A stretch of 64,000 nt of DNA from Desulforamulus ruminis DSM 2154 (GCF_000215085.1 NC_015589.1:2430120-2494119), one strand, 5' to 3'; positions 18,782 to 30,500 are shown, numbered from the stretch's first letter. Translations and numbers: made by a program. Notes: generated by a model from the letters alone, not told the origin.

Positions 18782-19564
18782 TTAAGGACAATACCCCAGA
18801 CGATGGGAAATCTTTAACCCCGTCTCCCTTATCTTAGCCGCCAATTCGGGAACCCTTTCTCTTGTTACTCGGGATTCTGGACCTGCAACACTAATGGAAG
18901 CAATCACCTGCCCTGAATGATCCCAAACTGGTGCAGCAACGCAGCGAATACCCAATTCGTTTTCTACCTCGTCAATTGAAAAACCCTGCAGCTTGATTTC
19001 TGCCAAATGTTTTAGCATTTCATCTATATCCGTAATCGTATTAGGTGTTTTGCGAGGCATCCCCTTTTCTTGAAGAATTTTTACCACTTCTTCCTGGGGC
19101 AGAAAAGCCAGTATGGCCTTGCCAACCCCTGTACTGTGTACCGGACCCCTACGACCAACCTGCGAATACATGCGAATGGTACTAGGACATTCCACTTTAT
19201 CAATGTAAACAATCTCTCCCTGCCGGAGAACACACAGGTGCACAACCTCATTGGCAAATTGCATAAGTTCTTCCAGGAAAGGCCTGGCCTCCTGGCGCAC
19301 TTCCATATTAGTCAGCATCTTATTGCTTAGCTCGATTATTTTTAACCCCAGCTTATATCTTTCCGTCTCAGAATCTTGCTCCACAAATCCCCTCTGGGCT
19401 AAGGTGCCAAGGAGGCGATGAACAGTACTTTTATGCAGGTCCACTTCATGGGCCAGTTCAGTAACCCCCAACCCCTTTTGGTAATTTCCTAAAACCTCTA
19501 AAATTTTAAGGGCCCTTTCCAGGGACTGAACAGTTTGTCCAATACGTGTGGTCAAAGGTATCAC
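18782..19564 (-). CDS. IclR family transcriptional regulator
   Basis: This 260-residue protein has the IclR N-terminal winged helix (QSLERALKILEVLG, ELAHEVDLHKSTVHRLLGTL) and the C-terminal effector domain (GRRGPVHSTGVGKAILAFL, SVAGPESRVT). Relatives such as KdgR sense KDG or uronate intermediates. The start may be GTG 19564 or TTG 19555; a GGGTG box favours the TTG. It probably controls the surrounding genes; two GAAAC-N3-GTTT-type dyads lie before dctP and before the SDR gene. Confidence 0.9.
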   Translation of the reverse strand: MIPLTTRIGQTVQSLERALKILEVLGNYQKGLGVTELAHEVDLHKSTVHRLLGTLAQRGFVEQDSETERYKLGLKIIELSNKMLTNMEVRQEARPFLEELMQFANEVVHLCVLRQGEIVYIDKVECPSTIRMYSQVGRRGPVHSTGVGKAILAFLPQEEVVKILQEKGMPRKTPNTITDIDEMLKHLAEIKLQGFSIDEVENELGIRCVAAPVWDHSGQVIASISVAGPESRVTRERVPELAAKIRETGLKISHRLGYCP

Positions 19565-19697
19565 CCACTTTCGCCAATTTGATAAGTCATCTGCTTTTCA
19601 GAAAGGATATCTCTATTAAACAACAATGAGGGTAACACCTTTAAATTTTACAAAAGATAGAAAAACTCCTCCTCCACCCATTATAAATACTTTTTAA

Positions 19698-20990
19698 TTA
19701 TAATCTCGTGATTAAATTGCCGGATTCATCATAATGAAAGGACTCCAGTTCACCTAATATCTCAATTTGTGAATTGGCCATTGCCTCTGGCAGCAGTCCC
19801 TCTGAAATATAGATTTCCTCCAGATGCAGGGAATTTTTGATACGTACTATCCTGAGCTTCTCCGGTTGTAAACAATAGGAGGTTTTGATGGCACACCGGA
19901 TGGCATAGTCATCACTGCGCATCACCATAGGAATGCGTACGGTGGGAGGGAAAGCTGCTGTAAGGGCATTAATATAGGTTTTGGCCATATTAAAGCTATC
20001 ATAGAGCCGCATGGTTGTAATATCTGCAGGTGCCACACCGTTACCATTTCCCTCGGTTCTTTCACTTAAACCCAGTACCACAATGCGCTCTGTTACCAGC
20101 TCACCTTTGGCAAAGGTGGTGGAAAAACGCCCAGTAACATTGGGGTCCATACCGTCACCGCTGATATCCTTGCCTATCTCATCCACCACTAAAATATCCA
20201 ATGGGTTAAAAAGAATCTTGGGCATTAGTTCCTTGGCCTTCTTAAGGAGCTGGGGCTCCACTGCCAAAATCTCATCCACTGGAACAGCATGGATTTCTGA
20301 GGTTTGATCATAGGCATTTTCTAAAATAGCAATTCCAAAGAGTAAATTAGCCTTTTCAAAGGTTATTTTACTGGCAGGGATTAATTTTTGATCAAAATGA
20401 TTCATCCCTAACTGGTGGCAGGACTCGGCACCCTTTTGTTTGCCCAACCCTATTACACTCATCTTTACAATGCCGCTTTCAATGACACCACGGAAAGCAG
20501 TGTGGGGCTTAATGCGGTTGATAATGATAACCCCATCTGCTGCCAACACATGCTTGTCCACAAAGACCGGCAGGCCATTGGCTTCACCCACCTGCTCTAC
20601 TTCCATCGAAGAAAGAATTGGCACTCCCATAGACTCTTCGGTAATACCCAAGGTCTCCAATACTTCTTTCTGACCTTCGGCAGTGGCTCCACCATGGCTG
20701 CCCATAGCCGGGATAATAAAGGGCTCTACACCCCGGGTTGTTAGAAATTCCAGGGTGGTTTTGGTAATTTGAGCAATATTAGCAATGCCGCGGCTGCCCA
20801 CTGCCACTGCCACCCTCATACCTGGACGAAGCAACTTCTTAATCTTCTCTTTATTTAACTCCTCAAATACAGCGGCATCTACCCTCTCTATTTTAGGGGC
20901 ATGAAAAAGTTGGCGTACTTTAACAAACCTAGGAACTGAGACTTCATCTAAGATTCTTTCGATTTCTGAAAAATCGCCAAGAATTGGCAT
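19698..20990 (-). CDS. LarA-like nickel-pincer racemase/epimerase homologue
   Basis: The 430-residue protein has the LarA/DUF2088 fold signature. H99 (GSHGGA), H163 (KPHTAFRG), K176 and H192 (ESCHQ) line up with LarA H108, H174, K184 and H200; the K-to-H spacing of 16 is the same as in LarA. Those residues hold and use the nickel-pincer nucleotide cofactor. LarA homologues include lactate racemase and sugar-acid C2 epimerases. Its place between an IclR regulator and a TRAP transporter, beside KDG genes, points to a sugar acid. LarB/C/E maturation genes are not in this window. Confidence 0.82.
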   Translation of the reverse strand: MPILGDFSEIERILDEVSVPRFVKVRQLFHAPKIERVDAAVFEELNKEKIKKLLRPGMRVAVAVGSRGIANIAQITKTTLEFLTTRGVEPFIIPAMGSHGGATAEGQKEVLETLGITEESMGVPILSSMEVEQVGEANGLPVFVDKHVLAADGVIIINRIKPHTAFRGVIESGIVKMSVIGLGKQKGAESCHQLGMNHFDQKLIPASKITFEKANLLFGIAILENAYDQTSEIHAVPVDEILAVEPQLLKKAKELMPKILFNPLDILVVDEIGKDISGDGMDPNVTGRFSTTFAKGELVTERIVVLGLSERTEGNGNGVAPADITTMRLYDSFNMAKTYINALTAAFPPTVRIPMVMRSDDYAIRCAIKTSYCLQPEKLRIVRIKNSLHLEEIYISEGLLPEAMANSQIEILGELESFHYDESGNLITRL

Positions 20991-21004
20991 CTACATTCAA
21001 CCTC

Positions 21005-22285
21005 CTACTTAGTAAACCAGCCAAGTGGTGTCATAACCAGCTCAGGGAAAGCAATAAGGAGTGCTAAAACTGCTAGCTCTGCCAACAGGAAAGGCCAGAT
21101 TTTCTTTACCAATTCTACCAGCGTAACATGTCCTACACCACAGCCCACATAAAGAACTGTGCCGATGGGCGGGGTAATTAACCCAATAACTAGGTTCAGA
21201 ACCATAATAATTCCGAAATAAACAGGATCAATACCTGCCTTCAAAATGAGAGGCATTAATACAGGAGCAAAAATCAATATGGCAGGGGTTAAGTCCATTA
21301 CCATGCCTAGTAAGAACAGGAATATATTAATGGCAATCAATAACATAATGGGACTCGCGGCAAGGGAGCCAAAAAGTTCTGCCACCTGAGTAGGAATTTG
21401 GGCAACGGTCAAAAGCCAGGCCACAGCCATAGCAGCAGAGGCTACAAACATTACCACAGCCGTCCCTTTGGCAGCGGCCACAAAGATTGGTGGCAAATGC
21501 CGGAATTTTACATCTTTATAAACAAACATAGACACCAGCAAAGCATAAACTACCGCTACAGCTCCAGCCTCGGTGGGTGTAAAGATCCCAAACCGGATCC
21601 CGCCCACGATGATTATAGGCATTAATAAAGCCCATATGGACTCCTTAAAAACTTGGATAGCCTCAGCCGTCGTGTATGCCTTACCCTTTGCATAGTTATT
21701 TTTCCTAGCAATAATTGTCCAAGTAATCATAAGCGCCGTGGCCAGGATCAAACCTGGAACAATACCCGCCATAAACAATTTGGTAATGGAAACCCCAGCC
21801 GTAACACCAAAAACAATCATTGGAATACTCGGCGGAATAACGGGGGCAATCAAGCCTGAGCTTGCCACCAGGGCTGTTGAAACATCTCTTCTGTAACCTT
21901 CACGTGCCATAAGAGGAATTAAGATACTACCTAAGGCAGCAGTATCAGCCACAGCGCTGCCGGAAAGGCCTGCAAACAAAACACTGGCTAAAACCACCAC
22001 ATAACCTAAGCCGCCTTTGATCCGACCAACTAAAACCATAGCAAATTCAACGATCTTCTTAGAAAGGGAGCCATGTCCCATGATTTCCCCCGCCAGCATA
22101 AAAAAAGGGATAGCCATCAGAGGAAAGCTGTTGGCACCGTAAACCATATTTTGGGCAATAATTTGAGCATCAAAATTCCCCAGAAAGAGCATTAGAATAA
22201 TCCCACAAAGCACCAATACCACAGCAATGGGAATGCCCAGGGACAACAAGAGAAAGAGGCTGCCAAAAAATACACCTAAGGCCAT
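21005..22285 (-). CDS. dctM: TRAP transporter large permease DctM
   Basis: This is a 426-residue, 11-12-segment membrane protein with DctM hallmarks: AIPFFMLAGEIMGHG, the GSAVADTAALGSILIP region, and PPSIPMIVFG. It forms the sodium-driven channel subunit of a tripartite TRAP uptake system. It follows dctQ by 5 bp and precedes the LarA-like gene by 14 bp, so uptake and epimerase are likely co-transcribed. Confidence 0.93.
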   Translation of the reverse strand: MALGVFFGSLFLLLSLGIPIAVVLVLCGIILMLFLGNFDAQIIAQNMVYGANSFPLMAIPFFMLAGEIMGHGSLSKKIVEFAMVLVGRIKGGLGYVVVLASVLFAGLSGSAVADTAALGSILIPLMAREGYRRDVSTALVASSGLIAPVIPPSIPMIVFGVTAGVSITKLFMAGIVPGLILATALMITWTIIARKNNYAKGKAYTTAEAIQVFKESIWALLMPIIIVGGIRFGIFTPTEAGAVAVVYALLVSMFVYKDVKFRHLPPIFVAAAKGTAVVMFVASAAMAVAWLLTVAQIPTQVAELFGSLAASPIMLLIAINIFLFLLGMVMDLTPAILIFAPVLMPLILKAGIDPVYFGIIMVLNLVIGLITPPIGTVLYVGCGVGHVTLVELVKKIWPFLLAELAVLALLIAFPELVMTPLGWFTK

Positions 22286-22290
22286 GCTTT

Positions 22291-22767
22291 CTACTCCCCT
22301 TTACAAAGCTTAATAATTTTACCAATAGTGATAAAACCAATCATTACGGCAGCTAATACGTAGGAAGCTGAGATAAAGGAGAAAGGAATTCCGGTAGCTG
22401 GTCCTAGGGTAGACATAGCAATTTTAGTAAAACCCAGACCTCCAGAAAGCATGACTCCCACTGCAATAAGAACCAGAATATAGCCCGCAAGATCGACAAC
22501 TTTCTTTGGTACACCCTTCAATCTGGAAGTAATAAGATCCACACCAATATGTTGATTATCCTTATAGGCGGTGATCGTTCCTAAGAAGATAGTCCAAACA
22601 AATAAATAACGGGATAACTCCTCACTGGAAACAATTGTTTGTTCGAAAAGATAGCGGAGGAAAGCATTTATAAACACTAACAATACCATCCCAGCTAAGG
22701 ATAAAAACATCATATAATCTATGAACTTATATACCCCACGAGTTATTTTAGAAGTGGATTCAGACAT
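22291..22767 (-). CDS. dctQ: TRAP transporter small permease DctQ
   Basis: This 158-residue protein with four hydrophobic segments matches the DctQ family: ELSRYLFVWTIFLGTITAYKD followed by HIGVD is the typical core. It bridges the binding protein and DctM. It lies in the order dctP-dctQ-dctM, with a strong hairpin between dctP and dctQ that may make the binding protein more abundant. Confidence 0.92.
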   Translation of the reverse strand: MSESTSKITRGVYKFIDYMMFLSLAGMVLLVFINAFLRYLFEQTIVSSEELSRYLFVWTIFLGTITAYKDNQHIGVDLITSRLKGVPKKVVDLAGYILVLIAVGVMLSGGLGFTKIAMSTLGPATGIPFSFISASYVLAAVMIGFITIGKIIKLCKGE

Positions 22768-22790
22768 TCCGTCACCTCCATCTTTTAATG

Positions 22791-22819
22791 ATGCTGCCCC
22801 CCCTAAAGGGAGGCAGCAT
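22791..22819 (-). promoter_or_regulatory. Intercistronic hairpin between dctP and dctQ
   Basis: ATGCTGCC and GGCAGCAT pair, with further C/G pairs toward the loop, 9 bp after the dctP stop. Such hairpins protect the upstream message and raise solute-binding-protein levels over the membrane subunits. Confidence 0.6.
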
Positions 22820-22828
22820 TTAGTAAAT

Positions 22829-23863
22829 TTACTGCACAGCCATTACCTTATCAGCCATTTCCTTGGTACCAGGATAGGTTTTGTAGAACCATTCTTGTAC
22901 AGGTTTTTGAGATTCAATTAGTTTTTGCTTGAAGGTTTCATCCGGGAAGACAACGGTCAGACCCTTTTTCTTTAAGAATTCGATATCCTTTTGTTCATTT
23001 TCTTCCAATAGTTTCCACTCGTAAGCTGCTGATTCGTTAGCTGCCTTTTGAACAATTTCTTGCAGTTTAGGATCTAAACCTTGCCAGAACTTCTCGTTAA
23101 CCATGTAGAGGTTAGGGGAGAACAGGTGACGAGTATCTACCACATATTTTTGCACCTCATACATACCGGAAGCCTTTAAGGTTGCATAGGGGTTCTCCTG
23201 ACCATCAATGACCTTTTGCTCCAGGGCTGTAAATGTCTCGGAAATCGGCATGGGTACAGCGTTAGCGCCTAGGCCTTTAACCATTTCCACATAGATGGGG
23301 TTGTTGGGAATCCTTAATCTAAAACCTTTAAAATCCTCAAATTTTTCAAAGGGTTTACTGGAAGACACTACCCGGAAACCATTGGCGGTCCAGGCTAGGG
23401 TACGGGTACCCATCTTTTCTTCCATGCCCTTGACGATTTCTTTACCAAGCTCACCATTAAGTACTTTCTGTGCATGGGCGTAATCGCGGAATAGCAAAGG
23501 CATTTCTGTCAAACCAACCATCGGCAGGTCTTTAGCAATCAGACCACCGGTGACGCACATTTCTACACTACCGTTTTTCGTTCCATCAATAAACTGTTCC
23601 TCAGAGCCAAGGGTAGCATTGGGGTAAATTTCTACTTTAATTTGTCCGTTGGACTCTGCTTCAACCATCGGCTTAAATTTTTCTTTTAAGGCAATATTCT
23701 GCGGGTGTTCATCAGCAAAGTAGTGTGCTACTTTCAGGGTAATGGCTTTACCTTGTTCGGAGGCGTCTTTTTTCTCTTCACCGCCACCGCCACAACCGGT
23801 TAAGAAAATACTGAATAACATAATACCTAGGACACTTAAGGCAACCTTAGACAGCTTTTTCAT
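22829..23863 (-). CDS. dctP: TRAP transporter solute-binding lipoprotein DctP
   Basis: The 344-residue protein starts with a lipoprotein signal (charged KKLSK, hydrophobic core, then LTGC lipobox with Cys24) and continues as a DctP/TAXI-type binding protein. RLRIPNNPIYVEMVKGLGANAVP and ALEQKVIDGQENPY hold the conserved carboxylate-binding arginine region. The family binds C4-dicarboxylates or sugar acids; the neighbours favour a hexonate or uronate. ATG 23863 has AAGGAGGTC upstream. A promoter with an overlapping palindrome lies about 140 bp upstream. Confidence 0.93.
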   Translation of the reverse strand: MKKLSKVALSVLGIMLFSIFLTGCGGGGEEKKDASEQGKAITLKVAHYFADEHPQNIALKEKFKPMVEAESNGQIKVEIYPNATLGSEEQFIDGTKNGSVEMCVTGGLIAKDLPMVGLTEMPLLFRDYAHAQKVLNGELGKEIVKGMEEKMGTRTLAWTANGFRVVSSSKPFEKFEDFKGFRLRIPNNPIYVEMVKGLGANAVPMPISETFTALEQKVIDGQENPYATLKASGMYEVQKYVVDTRHLFSPNLYMVNEKFWQGLDPKLQEIVQKAANESAAYEWKLLEENEQKDIEFLKKKGLTVVFPDETFKQKLIESQKPVQEWFYKTYPGTKEMADKVMAVQ

Positions 23864-23993
23864 ATTTGACCTCCTTGAAAATAGTATTTTATAATAACCT
23901 TTTACAATCAGTTAATTAACGGATCACCTCCCTGGAATAGGATAACTCCGGACTCACAATGGGTAATTACGATTATTGTTTTTGTTGTATTTC

Positions 23994-24028
23994 GTTTCAT
24001 ATTATGAAACCCCGTTTTACATCGTTAA
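23994..24028 (-). promoter_or_regulatory. Candidate dctP promoter with overlapping operator
   Basis: On the minus strand TTAACG (24023-24028), a 16-bp gap and CATAAT (24001-24006) form a plausible sigma-A promoter. A perfect 17-bp palindrome GTTTCATATTATGAAAC (23994-24010) covers the -10 box, and an overlapping GAAAC-CCC-GTTTT resembles a KdgR-type box. The IclR regulator is the obvious candidate binder. Confidence 0.5.
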
Positions 24029-24132
24029 GTAAAAAATAATCGCAATATGTATATTTTATCATTCGACAATTTCTTCAAAATTCCTTCAAATTTGTTTCAT
24101 TATTCAAAATATTGTTTTATTTTTGTTTTAGT

Positions 24133-25152
24133 TTAAGGAGTAAATAAAATCTTCATAGAATTTCCGCTACTAAGCATTAAATCGAAGCCCTCTTGGGCCT
24201 TTTCTAAGGGAAAACGATGGGATATCACTTGCTCTATTTCCTTTAGTTGCCGAAGTATATGTAATGCCACTTCATAATCCCTTGGCTCATAAACTCTTAC
24301 ACCAATGATGGAAAGTTCATTAAAATTCACTGTCCTTAAATCGATTTTGCTTGGCTCTTTAAAGACACTGACTACGACAATTTGGCCGGTAATTTTAACC
24401 AATCGGGTAGCCAGCAAGGCCGTTGCAGGGGCACCCGCTGCCTCATAGACAATATCGACACCGTTTCCACCAGTAAGTTTAAATATTTCCGCTTCAGGGT
24501 TATTGGCTGAATCCAACACTTTAAAACCAAGGTTTCTAGCCAGTTCTCGTCTGCTGTCGCTGATCTCACCAACTATAACCTCTGAAGCACCGGCAAATCT
24601 GGCAGTAATTGCAGTTAGAAGCCCAATGGGTCCACCACCCAGCACTGCCACAGTTTCTCCTGCCTTCAGGGCAGACTTTCTGATGGCATGGGCTGTAACT
24701 GCCACAGGTTCCACCAAACAGGCCAGATCCAGCGGTAGATTAGCTGGTAGTTTTACTATCTTAGCAGCATCCACTTTAACATATTCTGCAAAACCACCAT
24801 CAATATCTATCCCTACCAGGGCCAAACTTCTACAAACATGGGCATTGCCAGTTCGACAGGGTTGACAGTGTCCACAGGATATTAACGGATTTACGGTCAC
24901 CTTATCCCCCACTTGAATCGTGCTGTCTGGCGGTAAACATGTTTCCACCACCTCACCGGTAAATTCATGACCCATAATTAAAGGGGCTTTAGCCCGTGGG
25001 TGTTTACCCAAGTAGATTCCCAGATCGGAACCACAAATCCCAGCATAATGAACCTTGATCAGAACCTCACCGAAATTTAATATTGGTTTCGGCACCTCTT
25101 GAAAGTTCAGTTGTTCTTTGCCTTGCCAAACAATAGCTTGCATGGTTTTCAT
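24133..25152 (-). CDS. Zinc-dependent MDR dehydrogenase (idonate/threonine-type)
   Basis: The 339-residue medium-chain dehydrogenase has the catalytic zinc ligands GICGSD and GHE, the structural-zinc loop CGHCQPCRTGNAHVC, and the cofactor motif GGGPIGLL. The family includes L-idonate 5-dehydrogenase, sorbitol and threonine dehydrogenases. Its partner is the SDR gene 23 bp upstream. An IdnD-IdnO-like pair that isomerises idonate to gluconate through 5-ketogluconate fits the locus, but substrate is inferred from context only. Confidence 0.85.
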   Translation of the reverse strand: MKTMQAIVWQGKEQLNFQEVPKPILNFGEVLIKVHYAGICGSDLGIYLGKHPRAKAPLIMGHEFTGEVVETCLPPDSTIQVGDKVTVNPLISCGHCQPCRTGNAHVCRSLALVGIDIDGGFAEYVKVDAAKIVKLPANLPLDLACLVEPVAVTAHAIRKSALKAGETVAVLGGGPIGLLTAITARFAGASEVIVGEISDSRRELARNLGFKVLDSANNPEAEIFKLTGGNGVDIVYEAAGAPATALLATRLVKITGQIVVVSVFKEPSKIDLRTVNFNELSIIGVRVYEPRDYEVALHILRQLKEIEQVISHRFPLEKAQEGFDLMLSSGNSMKILFTP

Positions 25153-25175
25153 TTGTCTATCCCTCCGGTCCGCAT

Positions 25176-25946
25176 TTATAAAGCCATTGATAGAAAACCA
25201 CCATCCACCTCTATGGTCGTTCCGGTAATAAATTTTGCTGCATCAGAGCAAAGGAACACAGTCGCACCTACCAAATCCTCCGGTACTCCTAACCTTTGCA
25301 TAGGCGTACGATTCATAATCTTATCGTAGGTTTCTTTTTCTGATAGCATTTTTTCGTTAAGTGCTGTCTTAAAGTAACCCGGTGAGATGCAGTTTACATT
25401 GATGCCATGGCTGGCCCATTCAGCCGCCAGCACTTTGGTTAGCTGTAATACTGCACCCTTGCTGGCACAATAGGCCGCGGAGCGGGTAATTCCTAAATGG
25501 GAACCAAGGGAGGCGATATTAACAATTTTCCCATAATTTTGGGCCAGCATCTTTTCCCCCACTAGCTTGCAACAGAGAAAGGTTCCCTTTAAATTTACAG
25601 CAATTACATGATCCCATTCTGCCACAGTCAATTCTATAACAGGCTTTTTATAGTTTATTCCTGCTGCGTTAATCAAAATATCAATACGACCAAACTTGGA
25701 CATTACTTCCTCTACTAGGCGTTGAACCTCTTCTTCCCTGGTTACATCCACCGTAGTTAATAAAGATTGAACACCTGATGCTTCGATCTCTTTAACAACT
25801 TCCTCGTTACGTTGTTTGCTCCGGCTAACCGGTATGACATTAGCCCCCGCTTTGGCCAAACCTAAACTTATGGTTTTACCCAGACCTCCGCTGCCCCCTA
25901 CGAAAATAGCAACTTTACCTGTCAAATCAAAAGCTTCCAAAAACAC
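25176..25946 (-). CDS. Short-chain dehydrogenase, gluconate 5-dehydrogenase type
   Basis: The SDR has the cofactor motif GGSGGLGK, NAAG, a catalytic Ser in NIASLGSH, and YCASKGA (YxxxK), ending in a substrate loop typical of IdnO/KduD-like enzymes. I prefer the GTG at 25946, which has a GGGAG box 7 bp upstream; the frame also opens at a GTG at 25988, but that lies inside the GAAAC/GTTTC dyad. It would reduce 5-ketogluconate or oxidise the reverse. It is the first gene of the SDR-MDR pair. Confidence 0.85.
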   Translation of the reverse strand: MFLEAFDLTGKVAIFVGGSGGLGKTISLGLAKAGANVIPVSRSKQRNEEVVKEIEASGVQSLLTTVDVTREEEVQRLVEEVMSKFGRIDILINAAGINYKKPVIELTVAEWDHVIAVNLKGTFLCCKLVGEKMLAQNYGKIVNIASLGSHLGITRSAAYCASKGAVLQLTKVLAAEWASHGINVNCISPGYFKTALNEKMLSEKETYDKIMNRTPMQRLGVPEDLVGATVFLCSDAAKFITGTTIEVDGGFLSMAL

Positions 25947-25980
25947 AAAACCACTCCCATCGCCCGTTTGTTTCAAATCG

Positions 25981-25995
25981 CGAAACACAGTTTCG
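25981..25995 (-). promoter_or_regulatory. Candidate IclR/KdgR-type operator before the SDR gene
   Basis: CGAAAC-ACA-GTTTCG is a perfect 6-bp dyad with a 3-bp centre, the same GAAAC-N3-GTTTC layout as KdgR boxes. A TATAAA-like -10 lies next to it, but no clear -35 was found. Confidence 0.45.
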
Positions 25996-26067
25996 TTTTA
26001 TAGTTAATAAAAAATTCTATTTATTTTTTCAGTTTCCTGCATCTTTTAAAAAATCGCACCTTTTTCA

Positions 26068-26754
26068 TCAGAAGTTACTGGTCTGACTCTTTTTGTCCGT
26101 TAATAAATATAACCATTTAACAAACCAGCTTTGCCTGCCGCACCAATAAAATAGCATTAAGAACAATTGTGTAAACCAGCCTATGGTGAAGGAAAATATT
26201 AATGTTCCTACACCAATTTTCCCGCCCAACAGAAAACCCAACGTAACCACAAGCACTTCAAGTACAGTTCTTACTAGGCCAATGCTCCTACCGGTTGATC
26301 GTTGGAGGCCCATCATTAAACTATCCCTTGGACCAGTACCCATATGTGCCGAAATATATGCCCCTGTTCCTAGTCCAAAACAAAAGATGCCAATTAAAAG
26401 GTACGCATACTGTTGTAAGTATGTAATAGCAGGTGGGATAAGGTTTACAGACATGATGAAATCAATAAATACACCACCCATGAGCATATTAAGGATTGTA
26501 CCGAAAGTCGGCTTTATGCCCATTGCATATGCTATGATAACACAGAGTAGTCCGGTTGCAATATTTACCTGACCAAAAGTTAGAGGTACGTACTTCGTCA
26601 TGCTAATATGAAAAACATCCCAGGGACCTAAGCCTAGATTTGACTCTAAAATTAGTACAATCGAAAAGGCACATATAAATAATCCCAGGGAAAACCAGAA
26701 CAACTTCACTAGAAAAAGGATTGCTTTCTTTATTACAATGTTATTGAAAATCAT
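26068..26754 (-). CDS. YczE/YitT family membrane protein
   Basis: The 228-residue protein has five to six hydrophobic segments and the YczE signatures SNLGLGPWDVFHISM and HMGTGPRDSLMMGLQ. Members are uncharacterised integral membrane proteins, some near transporter or lipopeptide loci. The promoter at 26787-26814 lies just upstream, so it is probably its own unit and not part of the sugar-acid operon, although it reads toward it. Confidence 0.85.
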   Translation of the reverse strand: MIFNNIVIKKAILFLVKLFWFSLGLFICAFSIVLILESNLGLGPWDVFHISMTKYVPLTFGQVNIATGLLCVIIAYAMGIKPTFGTILNMLMGGVFIDFIMSVNLIPPAITYLQQYAYLLIGIFCFGLGTGAYISAHMGTGPRDSLMMGLQRSTGRSIGLVRTVLEVLVVTLGFLLGGKIGVGTLIFSFTIGWFTQLFLMLFYWCGRQSWFVKWLYLLTDKKSQTSNF

Positions 26755-26786
26755 TTATAAGACTCCCTACCGGAATGATATTACCC

Positions 26787-26814
26787 ATTATGCTACAACA
26801 TATTTTAACAGCAA
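26787..26814 (-). promoter_or_regulatory. Sigma-A type promoter for the YczE gene
   Basis: On the minus strand TTGCTG (26809-26814), a 16-bp gap and CATAAT (26787-26792) lie about 33 bp before the ATG at 26754. Confidence 0.55.
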
Positions 26815-26846
26815 TAGTAATAAAAATAAACTTTGTCTAAAAGAAA

Positions 26847-26883
26847 AAAGCCAAATCCCCACTAGAAAGTGAAGATTGGCTTT
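26847..26883 (-). terminator. Intrinsic terminator after the pseudogene
   Basis: AAAGCCAA and TTGGCTTT arms with a second inner stem (CACT/AGTG) are followed by TTTTTTC on the minus strand. It closes the remnant at 26904-27314. Confidence 0.7.
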
Positions 26884-26903
26884 CATTTTCAATTAATATT
26901 TAG

Positions 26904-27314
26904 CTATTTATATTGTGCTGCTCCGTTTTTATAACCTTGTAGGTGAACAACCCCATAGCTGTGGTTCTTTTCTTTAAATTGTTCTAACCATTGAAGATAA
27001 TCCTGGTAATTAAAATTACGAACACCTTGATCTTTCATATATTTTAAGAACATTTTGTAGTCTTTATAATCTACACGATTTCCACAATTATTTTCTCATT
27101 CCACTGGGGATATCTTCCCGTTTGTACGCTCCAGCGATTTAATACCCAGGCAATCCCCTCTGACTTCAACTTATTTAAGCCCGACCCCACTGCCTCCGAA
27201 TGTGCAATGGAGGTTTCCTCTAAGTAATTAAGAACAGAAACCGGTAGTAGCCTCCTGGTATTGGTTGACCTCATAATAATGAACTTCAAACTCTTTTTGA
27301 TAATGTTTTTTCAT
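26904..27314 (-). pseudogene. Truncated, frameshifted acyl-ACP thioesterase fused to unknown tail
   Basis: From ATG 27314 the frame reads MKKHYQKEFEVHYYEVNQYQ and then shifts near 27240 into VSVLNYLEETSIAHSEAVG followed by WVLNRWSVQTGRYPQWNEKI, stopping at 27071. This is the hotdog N-terminus of acyl-ACP thioesterase, which is normally about 240 residues. The rest is missing. A different frame from about 27078 to 26904 encodes about 55 residues (VDYKDYKMFLKYMKDQGVRN and on) that I do not recognise. The frameshift and truncation show that it cannot make an active thioesterase. Confidence 0.7.
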
Positions 27315-27343
27315 TTTACCCCACTCGGCACTACTAATATAAC

Positions 27344-27375
27344 AAAACCCTACAGCCGTTAAGTTGCAGGGTTTT
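27344..27375 (-). terminator. rRNA operon terminator
   Basis: On the minus strand AAAACCCTGCA and TGTAGGGTTTT pair across a 10-nt loop and are followed by GTTATATT, 9 bp beyond the 5S 3' end. Confidence 0.8.
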
Positions 27376-27383
27376 TAAAATTA

Positions 27384-27500
27384 ATCTGGCAACGACCTAC
27401 TCTCCCAGGGGCGTGAGCCCCAAGTACCATCGGCCCTGGAGGACTTAACTGCTGTGTTCGGGATGGGAACAGGTGTATCCCCTCCGGTATCGTCACCAGA
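27384..27500 (-). rRNA. rrf: 5S ribosomal RNA
   Basis: The 117-nt sequence has the conserved 5S core CCGAACACAGCAGTTAAG and complementary ends (TCTGGTGACGATA and GTCGTTGCCAGAT). It is the last gene of the operon. Confidence 0.95.
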
Positions 27501-27522
27501 AACTTATTGACTTATTCATTCC

Positions 27523-27537
27523 CTGAAAACTAAACAG
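27523..27537. repeat. 23S processing-stem arm (partner at 30575-30591)
   Basis: CTGAAAACTAAACAG is the inverse of CTGTTTAGTTTTCAAGG at 30575-30591. The two arms flank 23S rRNA and would pair in the precursor for RNase III cleavage. Confidence 0.75.
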
Positions 27538-27564
27538 CGCTTTTCGTAAAGGTCATACATTAGG

Positions 27565-30500
<2,936 letters not shown>

